The notes below the pieces were generated by a model that was given only the letters and a program-made list of their open reading frames with translations, did not search any database and was not told the origin of the DNA. Below, one piece after another: positions 32,359-40,714 of a DNA stretch of 64,000 nt. The position numbers were made by a program, and so were the translations under genes. The stretch comes from an uncultured Bacteriovoracaceae bacterium (GTDB taxonomy: Bacteria; Bdellovibrionota; Bacteriovoracia; Bacteriovoracales; Bacteriovoracaceae), in the NCBI GenBank assembly GCA_937931205.1, contig CALHBF010000011.1, positions 1 through 64,000 on the forward strand. Reading direction: 5' to 3'. The stretch's first letter is position 1, and every line of letters begins with the position of its first letter.

Positions 32359-34269
32359 TTAACTCATTTTATCTTCAAGACTGGCCCATTCATCCATTAA
32401 TTTTTCAAGTTCAGCTTCTAATTCCGCTAACTTCGAAGCCTTCGCTTCATCATACTTGCTCATTACTTGAGCCTGCAAATCAGTTATCTGTTGCTCAACC
32501 TGAGCAATTTCGCCTTCAATTTTTTGATAGCGAGCTTTTTCTTTATTTGAGAGTTTTGGTTTGTCTTCTTTTTTATCTACATTTGTAGCTGTTACTTGAG
32601 CAGTTGCAGCAGGAGGAGTTAAGGTTTTGAGTTTATCCTCCAGCGCTAGTGCTTCTAAGAAAGGAGCTGCTTGTGAGAAACCTGCCTCAAATTTCTCTAA
32701 CCCGTCACTGTGAAGAACCCAGGATTTATCAGTCACATTATCAATAAATGAGCGATCGTGTCCGACGATAATCAGTGCTCCTTCATAATTCTTTAGCTCT
32801 TCTTCCAGAATCCCAATAGTCTCAAGATCCAGATCGTTGGTCGGCTCATCGAAAATCCAAATATCACGAGCATGCTTCATAAACTGAGCAAGCTGTAATC
32901 TATTTTTCTCTCCACCCGAGAAAGTGTGAATAGGACGTTTTAATTCATCTGATTGAAATAAGAAATTTTCTAAATAACTGGCCACATGTTTTTTATCACC
33001 AGAGTTAGAAATCACATAATCAATCCCCTCTCCAATTAGTGACCAAGGTGTCTGATTCGGATCAAGAGCTTCGCGCTTTTGAGAAAAATATCCCGTATCT
33101 AGATTATGTGCACGATGTACTGTTCCGCTTGTTGGTTCAACCTCACCCAAAAGAATTTTTAACAGCGTTGATTTCCCCACTCCATTTCTTCCTAAGAGAG
33201 CGATTTTATCGCCCTTGGCGATAGTGAATTCAAGATTTGAGAAGAGAGTTTTTTCACCAAAGCTCATCTTCAGATTTTTGACAGAAAGAAGTTCTTTGGT
33301 TTTTCTTCCTGATGATTGCAGAGAAAGACTTACCGACTTATGGGCCTTCTCACGAAGGCTCTGAATCTGACTTGAAAGAGAGCCGTAGTCTTCAATTCTT
33401 TTTTTCGATTTCGTTCGACGTGCTTCTACGCCTTGGCGAATCCAAGCTGTTTCACGACGATGAATATTTGATAACTTATCAAGCGCCTTCAAACGTCTTG
33501 CTTCATCTTCTTTTAAGAAATTCAAATAAGCTTCATAAGTCCCTTTGAAGGTCTGAATTTTTCCACGTTGAATATGAACAATACGATCAACCACGTTATT
33601 TAAAAGTGAGCGATCGTGCGAGATGATCATGAATGTTTTCCTTGAATTCATTAACTCATCTTCAAATTCTTGAATTGTTTCTAGATCAAGATGGTTAGTA
33701 GGCTCATCCCATAGAATGATTTCCTGAGGAGCTGAGAGCCCAAGGCTCAAGGCCACCTTGCGCTGCTCTCCACCTGATAAAGAACTCATGATTCTTTTAA
33801 AGTCTTTGACTCCAAAAAACTTGAGATAGCTGGTGAAGCTGGCGTAAATTTTTGTCTCACCCAGTTTATCTAGCTCTTCATAAAGCTTTGTCTGCTCGGT
33901 AATAAGCTTCTCAGAATCTTTACCACTGCTGATAAGTTTATTGATTTCATCAATTCGAATTTTTCGAGATTTAAGATCTGGATGAAAAGCATAAAAGTAA
34001 TTTTCAATACTCCAGATCTCCAATTCAGGTAATTCTTGCGGCACCCAGAATAAAGAAAAATCTCGTGCTCGGTCAAAAATAAAAGCAGGAACAGTAGTAT
34101 CAGGAGTTACCACTCCGGCCATTACTTTAAAGAGGGAACTCTTTCCATGCCCATTAAGGCCAAGAACACCGATTTTATCGCCTTGGTTGAGGGTAAAAGT
34201 CACTTGATCAAAAATAACTTTGTGTGGGTAAGAGAGGGAGAGATTTTGTAGGGTGCATAATGTAGTCAT
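32359..34269 (-). CDS. uup: ABC-F ATPase, Uup-like
   Basis: 636 aa (Escherichia coli Uup 635). Two ABC domains with Walker A G-L-N-G-H-G-K-S-S and G-R-N-G-V-G-K-S-T, signatures SLSGGEQRK and TFSGGEKNR, and Walker B followed by D-E-P-T-N-H-L-D and D-E-P-T-N-D-L-D. A charged C-terminal coiled coil (about 570-636), characteristic of Uup, follows a Thr/Ala linker. Uup acts on ribosomes and branched DNA intermediates. Cytosolic. Preceded 22 bases upstream by ygiQ. Confidence 0.88.
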   Translation of the reverse strand: MTTLCTLQNLSLSYPHKVIFDQVTFTLNQGDKIGVLGLNGHGKSSLFKVMAGVVTPDTTVPAFIFDRARDFSLFWVPQELPELEIWSIENYFYAFHPDLKSRKIRIDEINKLISSGKDSEKLITEQTKLYEELDKLGETKIYASFTSYLKFFGVKDFKRIMSSLSGGEQRKVALSLGLSAPQEIILWDEPTNHLDLETIQEFEDELMNSRKTFMIISHDRSLLNNVVDRIVHIQRGKIQTFKGTYEAYLNFLKEDEARRLKALDKLSNIHRRETAWIRQGVEARRTKSKKRIEDYGSLSSQIQSLREKAHKSVSLSLQSSGRKTKELLSVKNLKMSFGEKTLFSNLEFTIAKGDKIALLGRNGVGKSTLLKILLGEVEPTSGTVHRAHNLDTGYFSQKREALDPNQTPWSLIGEGIDYVISNSGDKKHVASYLENFLFQSDELKRPIHTFSGGEKNRLQLAQFMKHARDIWIFDEPTNDLDLETIGILEEELKNYEGALIIVGHDRSFIDNVTDKSWVLHSDGLEKFEAGFSQAAPFLEALALEDKLKTLTPPAATAQVTATNVDKKEDKPKLSNKEKARYQKIEGEIAQVEQQITDLQAQVMSKYDEAKASKLAELEAELEKLMDEWASLEDKMS

Positions 34270-34291
34270 GCACCCATATTAGAAGTGATTT

Positions 34292-36136
34292 TTAGATTTG
34301 TCCAAAGAGCTCTTTAGCGACATCCATCATCTTGTTCTTAGCTAAGAAGTTTTTGATGTAATTTTTGTTTTCTGGTTTATACCAGAAGAAAAAGGTTCTC
34401 TGTTTAGTCTTATCATCAAGACTAATGGCCGTTTTCACCGGTTTTAAGGTGTATGGGTGAAATCCTGAGTAATAGATCTCAGTGGCCACAGTCATTGGAG
34501 TAGGAGTGAAATCCTGAACCTGTTCAAGCTTATAGCCCAAGGACTTCGTTTTGGCCGCCAAACGCGCCATATCCTCAGGAGTACACCCTGGGTGCGAAGA
34601 GATAAAGTATGGGATAATTTCCTGTTTGCTTCCGATTTTTCTACTTACTTCCTCAAATTTTGCCTTAAAGATTTTGAAATATTCAAAGCTAGGCTTTCTC
34701 ATCAATTTTAAAACTTCATCCTCTGTATGCTCAGGAGCAACTTTTAGTCTTCCCGATACGTGATGAGAAATAAGCTGTTCAACATATTCCTCATCTTCTT
34801 TGGGATGATTGGTACGAGGATTAAACATCAAATCATAACGAAGACCGCTGGAAACGAAGGCCTTCTTAACTCCAGGATGAGCATTCACCTTGCGGTAAAG
34901 CTCAGTCATTTTTGTTGGATTGGTATCAAGATTTTTACAAATCTGCGGGAAGATACAACTTGGAGCTGCACACTTATCGCAAACATCCTGATCAATTCCT
35001 TTCATTTGATACATATTAGCACTAGGTCCACCCAAGTCTGAGAGGTATCCCTTAAAGTCTGGCATACGAGTGATGTGCTCTACTTCATTCATGATAGAAC
35101 TTTGAGAACGAGAAGCAATCATCTTTCCTTGGTGAGCTGAAATGGTACAGAATGAACAACCACCAAAACATCCTCTATGGGTATTAACAGAGAACTTAAT
35201 CATCTCATAAGCGGAAATATCTCCACGTTCTTTATACTTAGGATGCGGCAGGCGGGTGTAAGGAAGATCAAAAGAGCCATCCACTTCCTTCTCTGTCATC
35301 GTCTGATAAGGAGGATTGATAACTAATGTTTTACCTTCTACTTTTTGGATCAGACGTTTTGCAAATTGTTTGTTGGACTCAACTTCAACGTGCATGAAGT
35401 TCTTAGTATAAGTTAGTTTATCCTCCAGACACTCTTCGTGACTGGCCAGCTCAAAGTTTTCCCACTGTCTATTTTTAGGAATCTCTTGACCATCATCAAT
35501 GAGAATAGCTGTCTGGTTAATAGTCTTCAAAGACTTGAAAGGAATTCCTTTCATCAGGAACTTTACCATATCACGAAGCGGCTGCTCGCCCATTCCATAG
35601 ATGAGCATATCAGCACCAGACATCGTTAAAATATTTGGAAGCAGCTTATCTTGCCAGAAATCATAATGAGTCACACGACGAAGACTTGCTTCAATTCCGC
35701 CGATAACAACAGGAGTTTCAGGATAAAGCTCTTTTAGAATTTGAGTATAAACAGTGGTCGCATAATCAGGACGAAAATCTGGACTACCGCCTGGAGTATA
35801 AGCATCAGTAGAACGCAGACGTTTTCCGGCCGTATACTTATTGACCATCGAATCCATATTTCCCGAAGTCACACCGAAGAAATATTTTGGAGCTCCAAAT
35901 TTTTTAAAATCACGAAGATCATCACGCCAGTTAGGCTGAGCAATGATTGCAACTTTTAGCCCCATTGATTCCAAGATACGACCGATAACGGCCGTCCCAA
36001 AGGCAGGGTGATCAATATAGGCATCCCCTGTGACGAGAACAACATCGAGTTCTTCCCAGCCACGCTTGCGGGCCTCTTTTAAAGTAGTGGGTAACCATGA
36101 AGAGATGGGGATAAGATCGGGGTTTATTTTTTCCAT
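34292..36136 (-). CDS. ygiQ: YgiQ-family radical SAM protein (UPF0313)
   Basis: 614 aa. Opening I-S-S-W-L-P-T-T and V-V-L-V-T-G-D-A-Y-I-D-H-P-A-F-G are diagnostic of YgiQ. Radical SAM cluster C-F-G-G-C-S-F-C near residue 325. A second Cys cluster follows (QDVCDKCAAPSCIFPQICKN), present in the family and possibly binding another iron-sulphur centre. Substrate unknown. Length somewhat under the 700-plus of the enterobacterial protein. Confidence 0.88.
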   Translation of the reverse strand: MEKINPDLIPISSWLPTTLKEARKRGWEELDVVLVTGDAYIDHPAFGTAVIGRILESMGLKVAIIAQPNWRDDLRDFKKFGAPKYFFGVTSGNMDSMVNKYTAGKRLRSTDAYTPGGSPDFRPDYATTVYTQILKELYPETPVVIGGIEASLRRVTHYDFWQDKLLPNILTMSGADMLIYGMGEQPLRDMVKFLMKGIPFKSLKTINQTAILIDDGQEIPKNRQWENFELASHEECLEDKLTYTKNFMHVEVESNKQFAKRLIQKVEGKTLVINPPYQTMTEKEVDGSFDLPYTRLPHPKYKERGDISAYEMIKFSVNTHRGCFGGCSFCTISAHQGKMIASRSQSSIMNEVEHITRMPDFKGYLSDLGGPSANMYQMKGIDQDVCDKCAAPSCIFPQICKNLDTNPTKMTELYRKVNAHPGVKKAFVSSGLRYDLMFNPRTNHPKEDEEYVEQLISHHVSGRLKVAPEHTEDEVLKLMRKPSFEYFKIFKAKFEEVSRKIGSKQEIIPYFISSHPGCTPEDMARLAAKTKSLGYKLEQVQDFTPTPMTVATEIYYSGFHPYTLKPVKTAISLDDKTKQRTFFFWYKPENKNYIKNFLAKNKMMDVAKELFGQI

Positions 36137-36188
36137 GAGTCGGAATCTACTTGAAATAAGGCGATTCTGACAAATCTCATGATAAAGA

Positions 36189-36782
36189 TTATAGGTTTTT
36201 TTGAGTAAAACGCTCGTCGCTCAGGTAATTGGCCGGGACTTTTCCCCATTCCTTCTTATAAAACTCCATGATTTCATGCATATCCTGCTCAAAATCCTTA
36301 GGAACAAGGACTTTTCCTAATCCGCATATTTTTTGAGAATAATCGATAAAACCTAACACAATCGGCACTCCTGCTTTAACCGCCGTGTGATAGAAACCTG
36401 TTTTCCATTTGGAATTTGCTTTACGTGTTCCTTCCGGAGCAATGGCAAGCACGAGGTTGGATTCTTTTTCAAAAAAAGAACTCATAATGTCGGTCATGTT
36501 GGTATTCTTACTTTCGGCCACTCTTTGTCGATCTAATCCATAGGCCCCAAGTGGTTTCAACACTAAACCAAATGGGAACTCCGTCCATTCTTTTTTGATG
36601 ACGAAGCGGCAATTGTAATTTTTTTGTTCTAAAAAACGGAAAGCAAACATTGCTCCAAAAAAATCCCAATTGGAAGTATGGGGAGCACCGATGAGTACAA
36701 AAGAACGAATATCCTCTGGAACATTGTTCACAAAGGTCCAGCCATTTAAAGTCATCATTTTCTGGCAAAGATACTTAATCAT
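36189..36782 (-). CDS. Lysophospholipid acyltransferase (PlsC family)
   Basis: 197 aa. Motif I H-T-S-N-W-D (H-x4-D intact), motif III A-P-E-G-T-R, both expected for 1-acylglycerol-3-phosphate acyltransferases. No clear membrane helix. This is the second PlsC-like gene of the window, and unlike the one at 28654 it keeps the catalytic Asp. Its ATG overlaps the end of the GIY-YIG gene by eight bases. Confidence 0.82.
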   Translation of the reverse strand: MIKYLCQKMMTLNGWTFVNNVPEDIRSFVLIGAPHTSNWDFFGAMFAFRFLEQKNYNCRFVIKKEWTEFPFGLVLKPLGAYGLDRQRVAESKNTNMTDIMSSFFEKESNLVLAIAPEGTRKANSKWKTGFYHTAVKAGVPIVLGFIDYSQKICGLGKVLVPKDFEQDMHEIMEFYKKEWGKVPANYLSDERFTQKNL

Positions 36783-37047
36783 GTGTTAATCCCTCTTTCT
36801 CTATCAAAGCAAGTTTATCACTTCTTTTCATTTTCTTTACCTCAATTTCAAATTTAGAAGCAAGAGATCGGTTAGGAAATTGACGTGAAAATAACAAAGC
36901 GACTGGACCTGAGGTGCGAAAAAACTTGGCACCCTTTTTAGAATGAGCATGCTCCTCAAAACGTCTTTGGATATCAGTAGTTATCCCTGTGTAGAGATGG
37001 CCTTTTTCATTCTTAATAATGTAGACGAACCAAAGATTGGACTTCAT
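36775..37047 (-). CDS. GIY-YIG nuclease-like protein (UPF0213)
   Basis: 90 aa from the ATG at 37047 (upstream TTG codons would add nine residues). Has the W-F-V-Y-I-I and L-Y-T-G-I-T opening (GIY-YIG variant), R-R-F-E-E-H and a later catalytic-type Glu in SKFEIEVKKMKR, as in the small stand-alone YhbQ-like proteins. Cellular role not established. Divergent from arfB with only 15 bases between the start codons. Confidence 0.85.
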   Translation of the reverse strand: MKSNLWFVYIIKNEKGHLYTGITTDIQRRFEEHAHSKKGAKFFRTSGPVALLFSRQFPNRSLASKFEIEVKKMKRSDKLALIEKEGLTHD

Positions 37048-37062
37048 GATAAGATCATACCT

Positions 37063-37467
37063 ATGAACCAACAAATAAACATCGATTTTTCAGAGTTTGA
37101 ATTTAGTTTTGTGCGAAGTTCTGGCCCGGGTGGGCAGAGTGTGAATACAGCAAATTCAAAGGCTCAGCTGAGTTGGGATATTGATAAGAATACCAGTATT
37201 AGTGCCGACATTCTTCAGAGATTTAAAGAAAAGTATCCGCAGCTTATTAATGAGGAAGGAAGGGTTTATCTTAGTTCACAAACTCATCGTTCACAAAAAA
37301 TGAATATGGATGACTGTATTACTAAGCTTTATGAACTCCTCAAATCAGTACAATTCCCTCCTAAGAAGAGAAGGCCAACAAAACCAAAAAAATCGGCCGT
37401 CCGCAAACGGCTCGATTCTAAAAAAATACATTCATTGAAAAAACAGAATAGAAATTACAAAGAATAA
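37063..37467 (+). CDS. arfB: ArfB-type ribosome rescue peptidyl-tRNA hydrolase
   Basis: 134 aa from the ATG at 37063; upstream in-frame codons overlap the GIY-YIG gene and are not credible. Class I release-factor domain with the catalytic G-G-Q at 23-25 in R-S-S-G-P-G-G-Q-S-V-N-T-A-N, no codon-recognition domains. A basic C-terminal tail (KKRRPTKPKKS onward) should enter the empty mRNA channel of stalled ribosomes. Its 3' end overlaps the convergent zinc-ribbon gene by 13 bases. Confidence 0.9.
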   Translation: MNQQINIDFSEFEFSFVRSSGPGGQSVNTANSKAQLSWDIDKNTSISADILQRFKEKYPQLINEEGRVYLSSQTHRSQKMNMDDCITKLYELLKSVQFPPKKRRPTKPKKSAVRKRLDSKKIHSLKKQNRNYKE

Positions 37468-37814
37468 CAAAGCCCGCAATCAGGGCACTCTGAAAGAGTT
37501 GATGAAAATTTAAAACCGCAGGCCTGACAAATAACTTCCGCATTTTTCGGGTCATAAACAGCATTGAGAGCTTCAAAATTAATTTTTTCAGCATCAAGGC
37601 TGCGCAGGAGATCAGCAGAGAAATACTGCCCAAGAACTTCTTTATCCGCTTCACTCCCCCAAACTTCCACTGTCACTTTGCAGCCTCTAGTACAAGTTTG
37701 AGGATTGGTTTTAAGAGTCAGACTGATGCCTTTCTCTTTTAGCTTTATTTCGTGGTTATGGGCCTCTTGTAGGCCCATAACTGTAATAAGAAATTCATTT
37801 GAATCAGACATCAA
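37455..37814 (-). CDS. Small zinc-ribbon protein, unknown
   Basis: 119 aa; ATG at 37814 or 37811. C-terminal zinc ribbon C-Q-A-C-x9-C-P-D-C; two more Cys in the middle (TCTRGCKV). N-terminal half is beta-rich without a family I know. Its start overlaps the end of the M32 carboxypeptidase by 11 bases, so the two are coupled. Function unknown. Confidence 0.6.
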   Translation of the reverse strand: MMSDSNEFLITVMGLQEAHNHEIKLKEKGISLTLKTNPQTCTRGCKVTVEVWGSEADKEVLGQYFSADLLRSLDAEKINFEALNAVYDPKNAEVICQACGFKFSSTLSECPDCGLCYSL

Positions 37815-39264
37815 ATTTTTCCTTTAAGTAATCAAGATAATCTTTAGTCCTGATCTCTCCACCGATAATATCACTGATCTGAGTTGTGCGACCATGAGTG
37901 TGAATATTTTCACGCAGGTAACTTAAAATGCGTGAGAACTCACCTTTTTGAATATCCTGATTAAACGTTTTAATTTCACGCTTCATCTTCTGGTAAAGGC
38001 TTCCGGAAATGAGGTTCCCCAGAGTGTAAGTTGGGAAGTAACCAAAAGCTCCGCCTGCCCAGTGAGAATCCTGCATGGCCCCTTCTGCAATGCTCTTCGG
38101 ACGAACACCCAGATATTTCTCATAAAGCTCATTCCACATATAAGGGATATCAAAAGCATCCATTCCCTCATTGAAAATCATCTTTTCAATTTCAAAGCGT
38201 ATGATGACATGAAGGTTATAATAAAGTTCACAAGACTCTACTCGAATAAGATTCGGAACAGATCTATTCATCACTAAGAATAATTTCTCAGGAGTAATCC
38301 CCTTCATCTGATTTGGGAAAAGTTCTTTCATCTTCGGGTGAATGAAATGGCAAAACTCCTGAGAGCGTCCAACGATATTTTCCCAAAAGCGAGACTGAGA
38401 TTCATGAACCGACAAGCTTAGCGCATCTGCAGCTGGAAGTCCGTTCCACTTATCACGAGGAAGTCCTGCCTCATAAAGGGCGTGACCCACTTCGTGCATC
38501 GTTGAACCGAAAGAATCCAGATCCTTTTCATTGTAGCGAGTAGTGATCCTAAAATCTTTAGGAGCAATTGTTGTGCTGAAAGGATGTGCCGAAATATCTA
38601 ATCTAGACTGAGAGCTCGGAAGACCAAAAATACCAGTAATGTATTTTGATAGCTCTACTTGAGCATTAATATCAAAAGGAGCGGATAAGTCTTTTACCTT
38701 CACAAAACGGCCATCTTCATTAACTTGCTTTGAAAGTTTGGTCAGACCTTTGCGAAGATCAGAGAAAATAGCAGTGATACTATCCACAGTGAAGTTCTTA
38801 TCAAACTGACGAATAAGAGCATCGTAAGGAGTTTTCGATTTGTAAAAAGTTGTCTCACGTTTTTTGAGATCAATCAGCTTCTGTAAGTGAGGGAAGAAAA
38901 TATCCCAATCATTGTTTTTACGAGCTGAAGCCCATACGTGAGATGCGGTCGTGCTTGCAAGAGAGATTTCTTCTACATGCTTTGAAGGCAAAGCACTGGC
39001 CATATCGTAATCCCACTGAAGCTCTTTTAACATTTTCTTCTCAAATGCAGTAAGCTTTGCCTTTTTGCTGGCATCAAGCAGGGATTTATATTTTTTATGT
39101 GTAAGTAGTGAATGCGTTTTTCCGCTTAAGTAAGAAAGAAGCTTTGCACGAGCTTCAATTCCTTCACTAGGCATCATCGTTTCCATGTCCCAATGAGCTA
39201 GGGAGCCGGCATTATTTAAAAGTGCAACTTCTTCGAGATACTTCTGAATTTTGGAGATTGTCAT
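37804..39264 (-). CDS. M32 family metallocarboxypeptidase (thermostable carboxypeptidase 1)
   Basis: 486 aa (family about 500). Zinc site H257-E-V-G-H261 in T-M-H-E-V-G-H-A-L-Y-E-A-G, with the conserved H-E-S-Q-S-R-F-W-E (Glu288) that completes it. N-terminal S-L-A-H-W-D-M-E-T-M-M-P as in other members. No signal peptide, so cytosolic: removes C-terminal residues from peptides. In a predator this could process imported prey peptides; that is inference. Confidence 0.9.
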   Translation of the reverse strand: MTISKIQKYLEEVALLNNAGSLAHWDMETMMPSEGIEARAKLLSYLSGKTHSLLTHKKYKSLLDASKKAKLTAFEKKMLKELQWDYDMASALPSKHVEEISLASTTASHVWASARKNNDWDIFFPHLQKLIDLKKRETTFYKSKTPYDALIRQFDKNFTVDSITAIFSDLRKGLTKLSKQVNEDGRFVKVKDLSAPFDINAQVELSKYITGIFGLPSSQSRLDISAHPFSTTIAPKDFRITTRYNEKDLDSFGSTMHEVGHALYEAGLPRDKWNGLPAADALSLSVHESQSRFWENIVGRSQEFCHFIHPKMKELFPNQMKGITPEKLFLVMNRSVPNLIRVESCELYYNLHVIIRFEIEKMIFNEGMDAFDIPYMWNELYEKYLGVRPKSIAEGAMQDSHWAGGAFGYFPTYTLGNLISGSLYQKMKREIKTFNQDIQKGEFSRILSYLRENIHTHGRTTQISDIIGGEIRTKDYLDYLKEKFDV

Positions 39265-39303
39265 GACAGGAGGGTCCTTTTTAATTAACCCTCCTATCTT
39301 ACA

Positions 39304-39648
39304 CTAAGAAATGATTGTTTTGTAGCTTTCTTCATCAAAACCAAAGGATAAAACTTCACCTGACTCTCCCTCTAAAACCGGTCTTTTAATCATAGAGGAA
39401 TGTTCTTTAAGAAAAAGAATCTGGTCTTTTTCAGAAAGACCTTCGAATTTATCTTTGTACTTTTTGTAGGTCTGACCTTTTTTGTTCACTGGCATACCAC
39501 CAAAAGCGGCTATCCAGCGCAGAAGATCTTTCTCATTAGGGGGTTGTTTTTTGAAATCAATAAAGTTAACACCAATCCCTTGCAATTCAAGAAACTGGCG
39601 CGCCTTCTTGACGGTGTCACAGTTAGGTATACCAAATAATTTGTACAT
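39304..39648 (-). CDS. ArsC/Spx/YffB-family thioredoxin-fold protein
   Basis: 114 aa. Opens Y-K-L-F-G-I-P-N-C-D-T-V-K-K-A, with the single ArsC-type Cys10. Then I-D-F-K-K, a G-x-P-V-N-x-x-G-x-x-Y-K motif, and M-I-K-R-P-V-L near the end, as in YffB. Whether it reduces arsenate, binds glutathione or regulates is not shown. Two bases after the response regulator gene. Confidence 0.8.
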   Translation of the reverse strand: MYKLFGIPNCDTVKKARQFLELQGIGVNFIDFKKQPPNEKDLLRWIAAFGGMPVNKKGQTYKKYKDKFEGLSEKDQILFLKEHSSMIKRPVLEGESGEVLSFGFDEESYKTIIS

Positions 39649-39650
39649 TT

Positions 39651-40007
39651 TTAAGAGAACCTTTCCACTGTTTGAAGAATCGTTTCGAGCTCGACGGGCT
39701 TACTCAGAAAAGCAGTTACATTAAATTTTTTCATTTTCTCGCGGGCATTGGCCTCAGCGGACATCACAACAGTCGGGATATTCTTCCAACTATCATGCTT
39801 AAGTTGCTCAGTTCTGAAGGCATAACCATCCATCACTGGCATCATCAGATCGACCAAAATAAGATCAGGAGTTTTTCCTTTAAGGTACTTAATACCTTCT
39901 AAACCATTCACTGCACTGTCGACGAAGTAACCTTCGCTTTCAAGAAACTCTACCAAAAGTTCCCTGATCGAATTGTCGTCCTCTACCACTAAGATTTTTT
40001 TTGTCAT
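39651..40007 (-). CDS. Single-domain response regulator (CheY-like)
   Basis: 118 aa, receiver domain only. Acidic pair E-D-D near the start, phospho-acceptor Asp in L-V-D-L-M-M-P (about 53), Ser in V-M-S-A, and Lys in F-L-S-K-P. No output domain, so it signals by protein contact. No kinase gene nearby. Confidence 0.88.
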   Translation of the reverse strand: MTKKILVVEDDNSIRELLVEFLESEGYFVDSAVNGLEGIKYLKGKTPDLILVDLMMPVMDGYAFRTEQLKHDSWKNIPTVVMSAEANAREKMKKFNVTAFLSKPVELETILQTVERFS

Positions 40008-40140
40008 AATTCCAAGAATCCTTATACTTCCACTTTTCCCAATCTACCCTAGATTTGAGGAAGTTTTAAAAACTTTCTGCCATTTCAGAGTGAGTCCGAC
40101 GCAATCTTTAGGTTTATTAGAGTTTAGCTGGGTAAGTGGA

Positions 40141-40189
40141 TAATGTAGGGGCCAAATACTCAGATCAAAGAGTTGGCCCCACTACATTA
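40141..40189 (-). other. 15-bp inverted repeat after the HU/IHF gene
   Basis: TAATGTAGGGGCCAA pairs with TTGGCCC-CA-CTACATTA (two-base bulge), 17-base loop. Begins nine bases after the stop of the HU-like gene in transcript direction. No U-tract after it on the minus strand; on the plus strand TGTTTTATTT follows. Confidence 0.6.
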
Positions 40190-40197
40190 TGTTTTAT

Positions 40198-40503
40198 TTA
40201 GGCTTCGCGAATAACGTACTTATCTTTTCCTTCATCAACCATTTCTTTAAGTTCTTTACCAACTTTAAAGAATGGAACTTTTTTAGGGCTCACCTTTACA
40301 ACTTTTCCAGTCTTAGGGTTACGTCCTTCATAGGCCTTGTAGTTTCTGTTGGCGAATGAACCAAAGCCACGAATTTCAATACGTTCATCATCAAATAATG
40401 CCTGAATCATACTATCAAAACAGATGTTAACGATCTTCTCGGCCTGGTGATGTGGTAAATTGGCCTGTTTCTCGATAACTGCAATCAGATCAGCCTTCGT
40501 CAT
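40198..40503 (-). CDS. HU/IHF-family DNA-binding protein
   Basis: 101 aa. M-T-K-A-D-L-I opening, I-E-I-R-G-F-G-S-F core, G-R-N-P-K-T-G-K arm tip with the intercalating Pro, V-S-P-K-K-V-P-F-F-K-V-G-K-E-L-K end; a nine-residue tail extends the usual length. The spacing and IRGFGSF resemble IHF beta. Binds and bends DNA. Confidence 0.9.
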   Translation of the reverse strand: MTKADLIAVIEKQANLPHHQAEKIVNICFDSMIQALFDDERIEIRGFGSFANRNYKAYEGRNPKTGKVVKVSPKKVPFFKVGKELKEMVDEGKDKYVIREA

Positions 40504-40714
40504 GTCTATTCTCCTTGAGACTTACACTAATTTTAAATGCTTATCGGAAAAAAAGGGAAAATATTAACGGCCAAGTATTAAAAATGTGGTTCTCCTTGCA
40601 TATTTTTCCTCTTTTGGACTTAACCCCTTAATTTTTCGAAACGCTTATTCTTTTTTTCGATCACTTAAAGATTTCTTCATAAAGAAACGATGAGACTTAT
40701 GAGGTTTCAAGGAT
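40504..40714. other. Divergent spacer before the 511-aa lipoprotein
   Basis: 211 bases, AT-rich. Contains a weak sigma-28-like arrangement on the plus strand (TAAA at 40666, 16 bases, AACGATGA at 40686) and AAGGA just before the ATG at 40715. On the minus strand TTCCGATAA near 40540 precedes the HU-like gene. Neither match is strong. Confidence 0.3.

Noticed and set aside
36943..37062. Longer N-terminus for ArfB
   Set aside because: The added residues overlap the GIY-YIG gene and do not resemble ArfB; the family begins close to the ATG at 37063.
37948..38277. 109-residue plus-strand frame
   Set aside because: Antisense shadow of the M32 carboxypeptidase; composition follows the codon pattern of the real gene.
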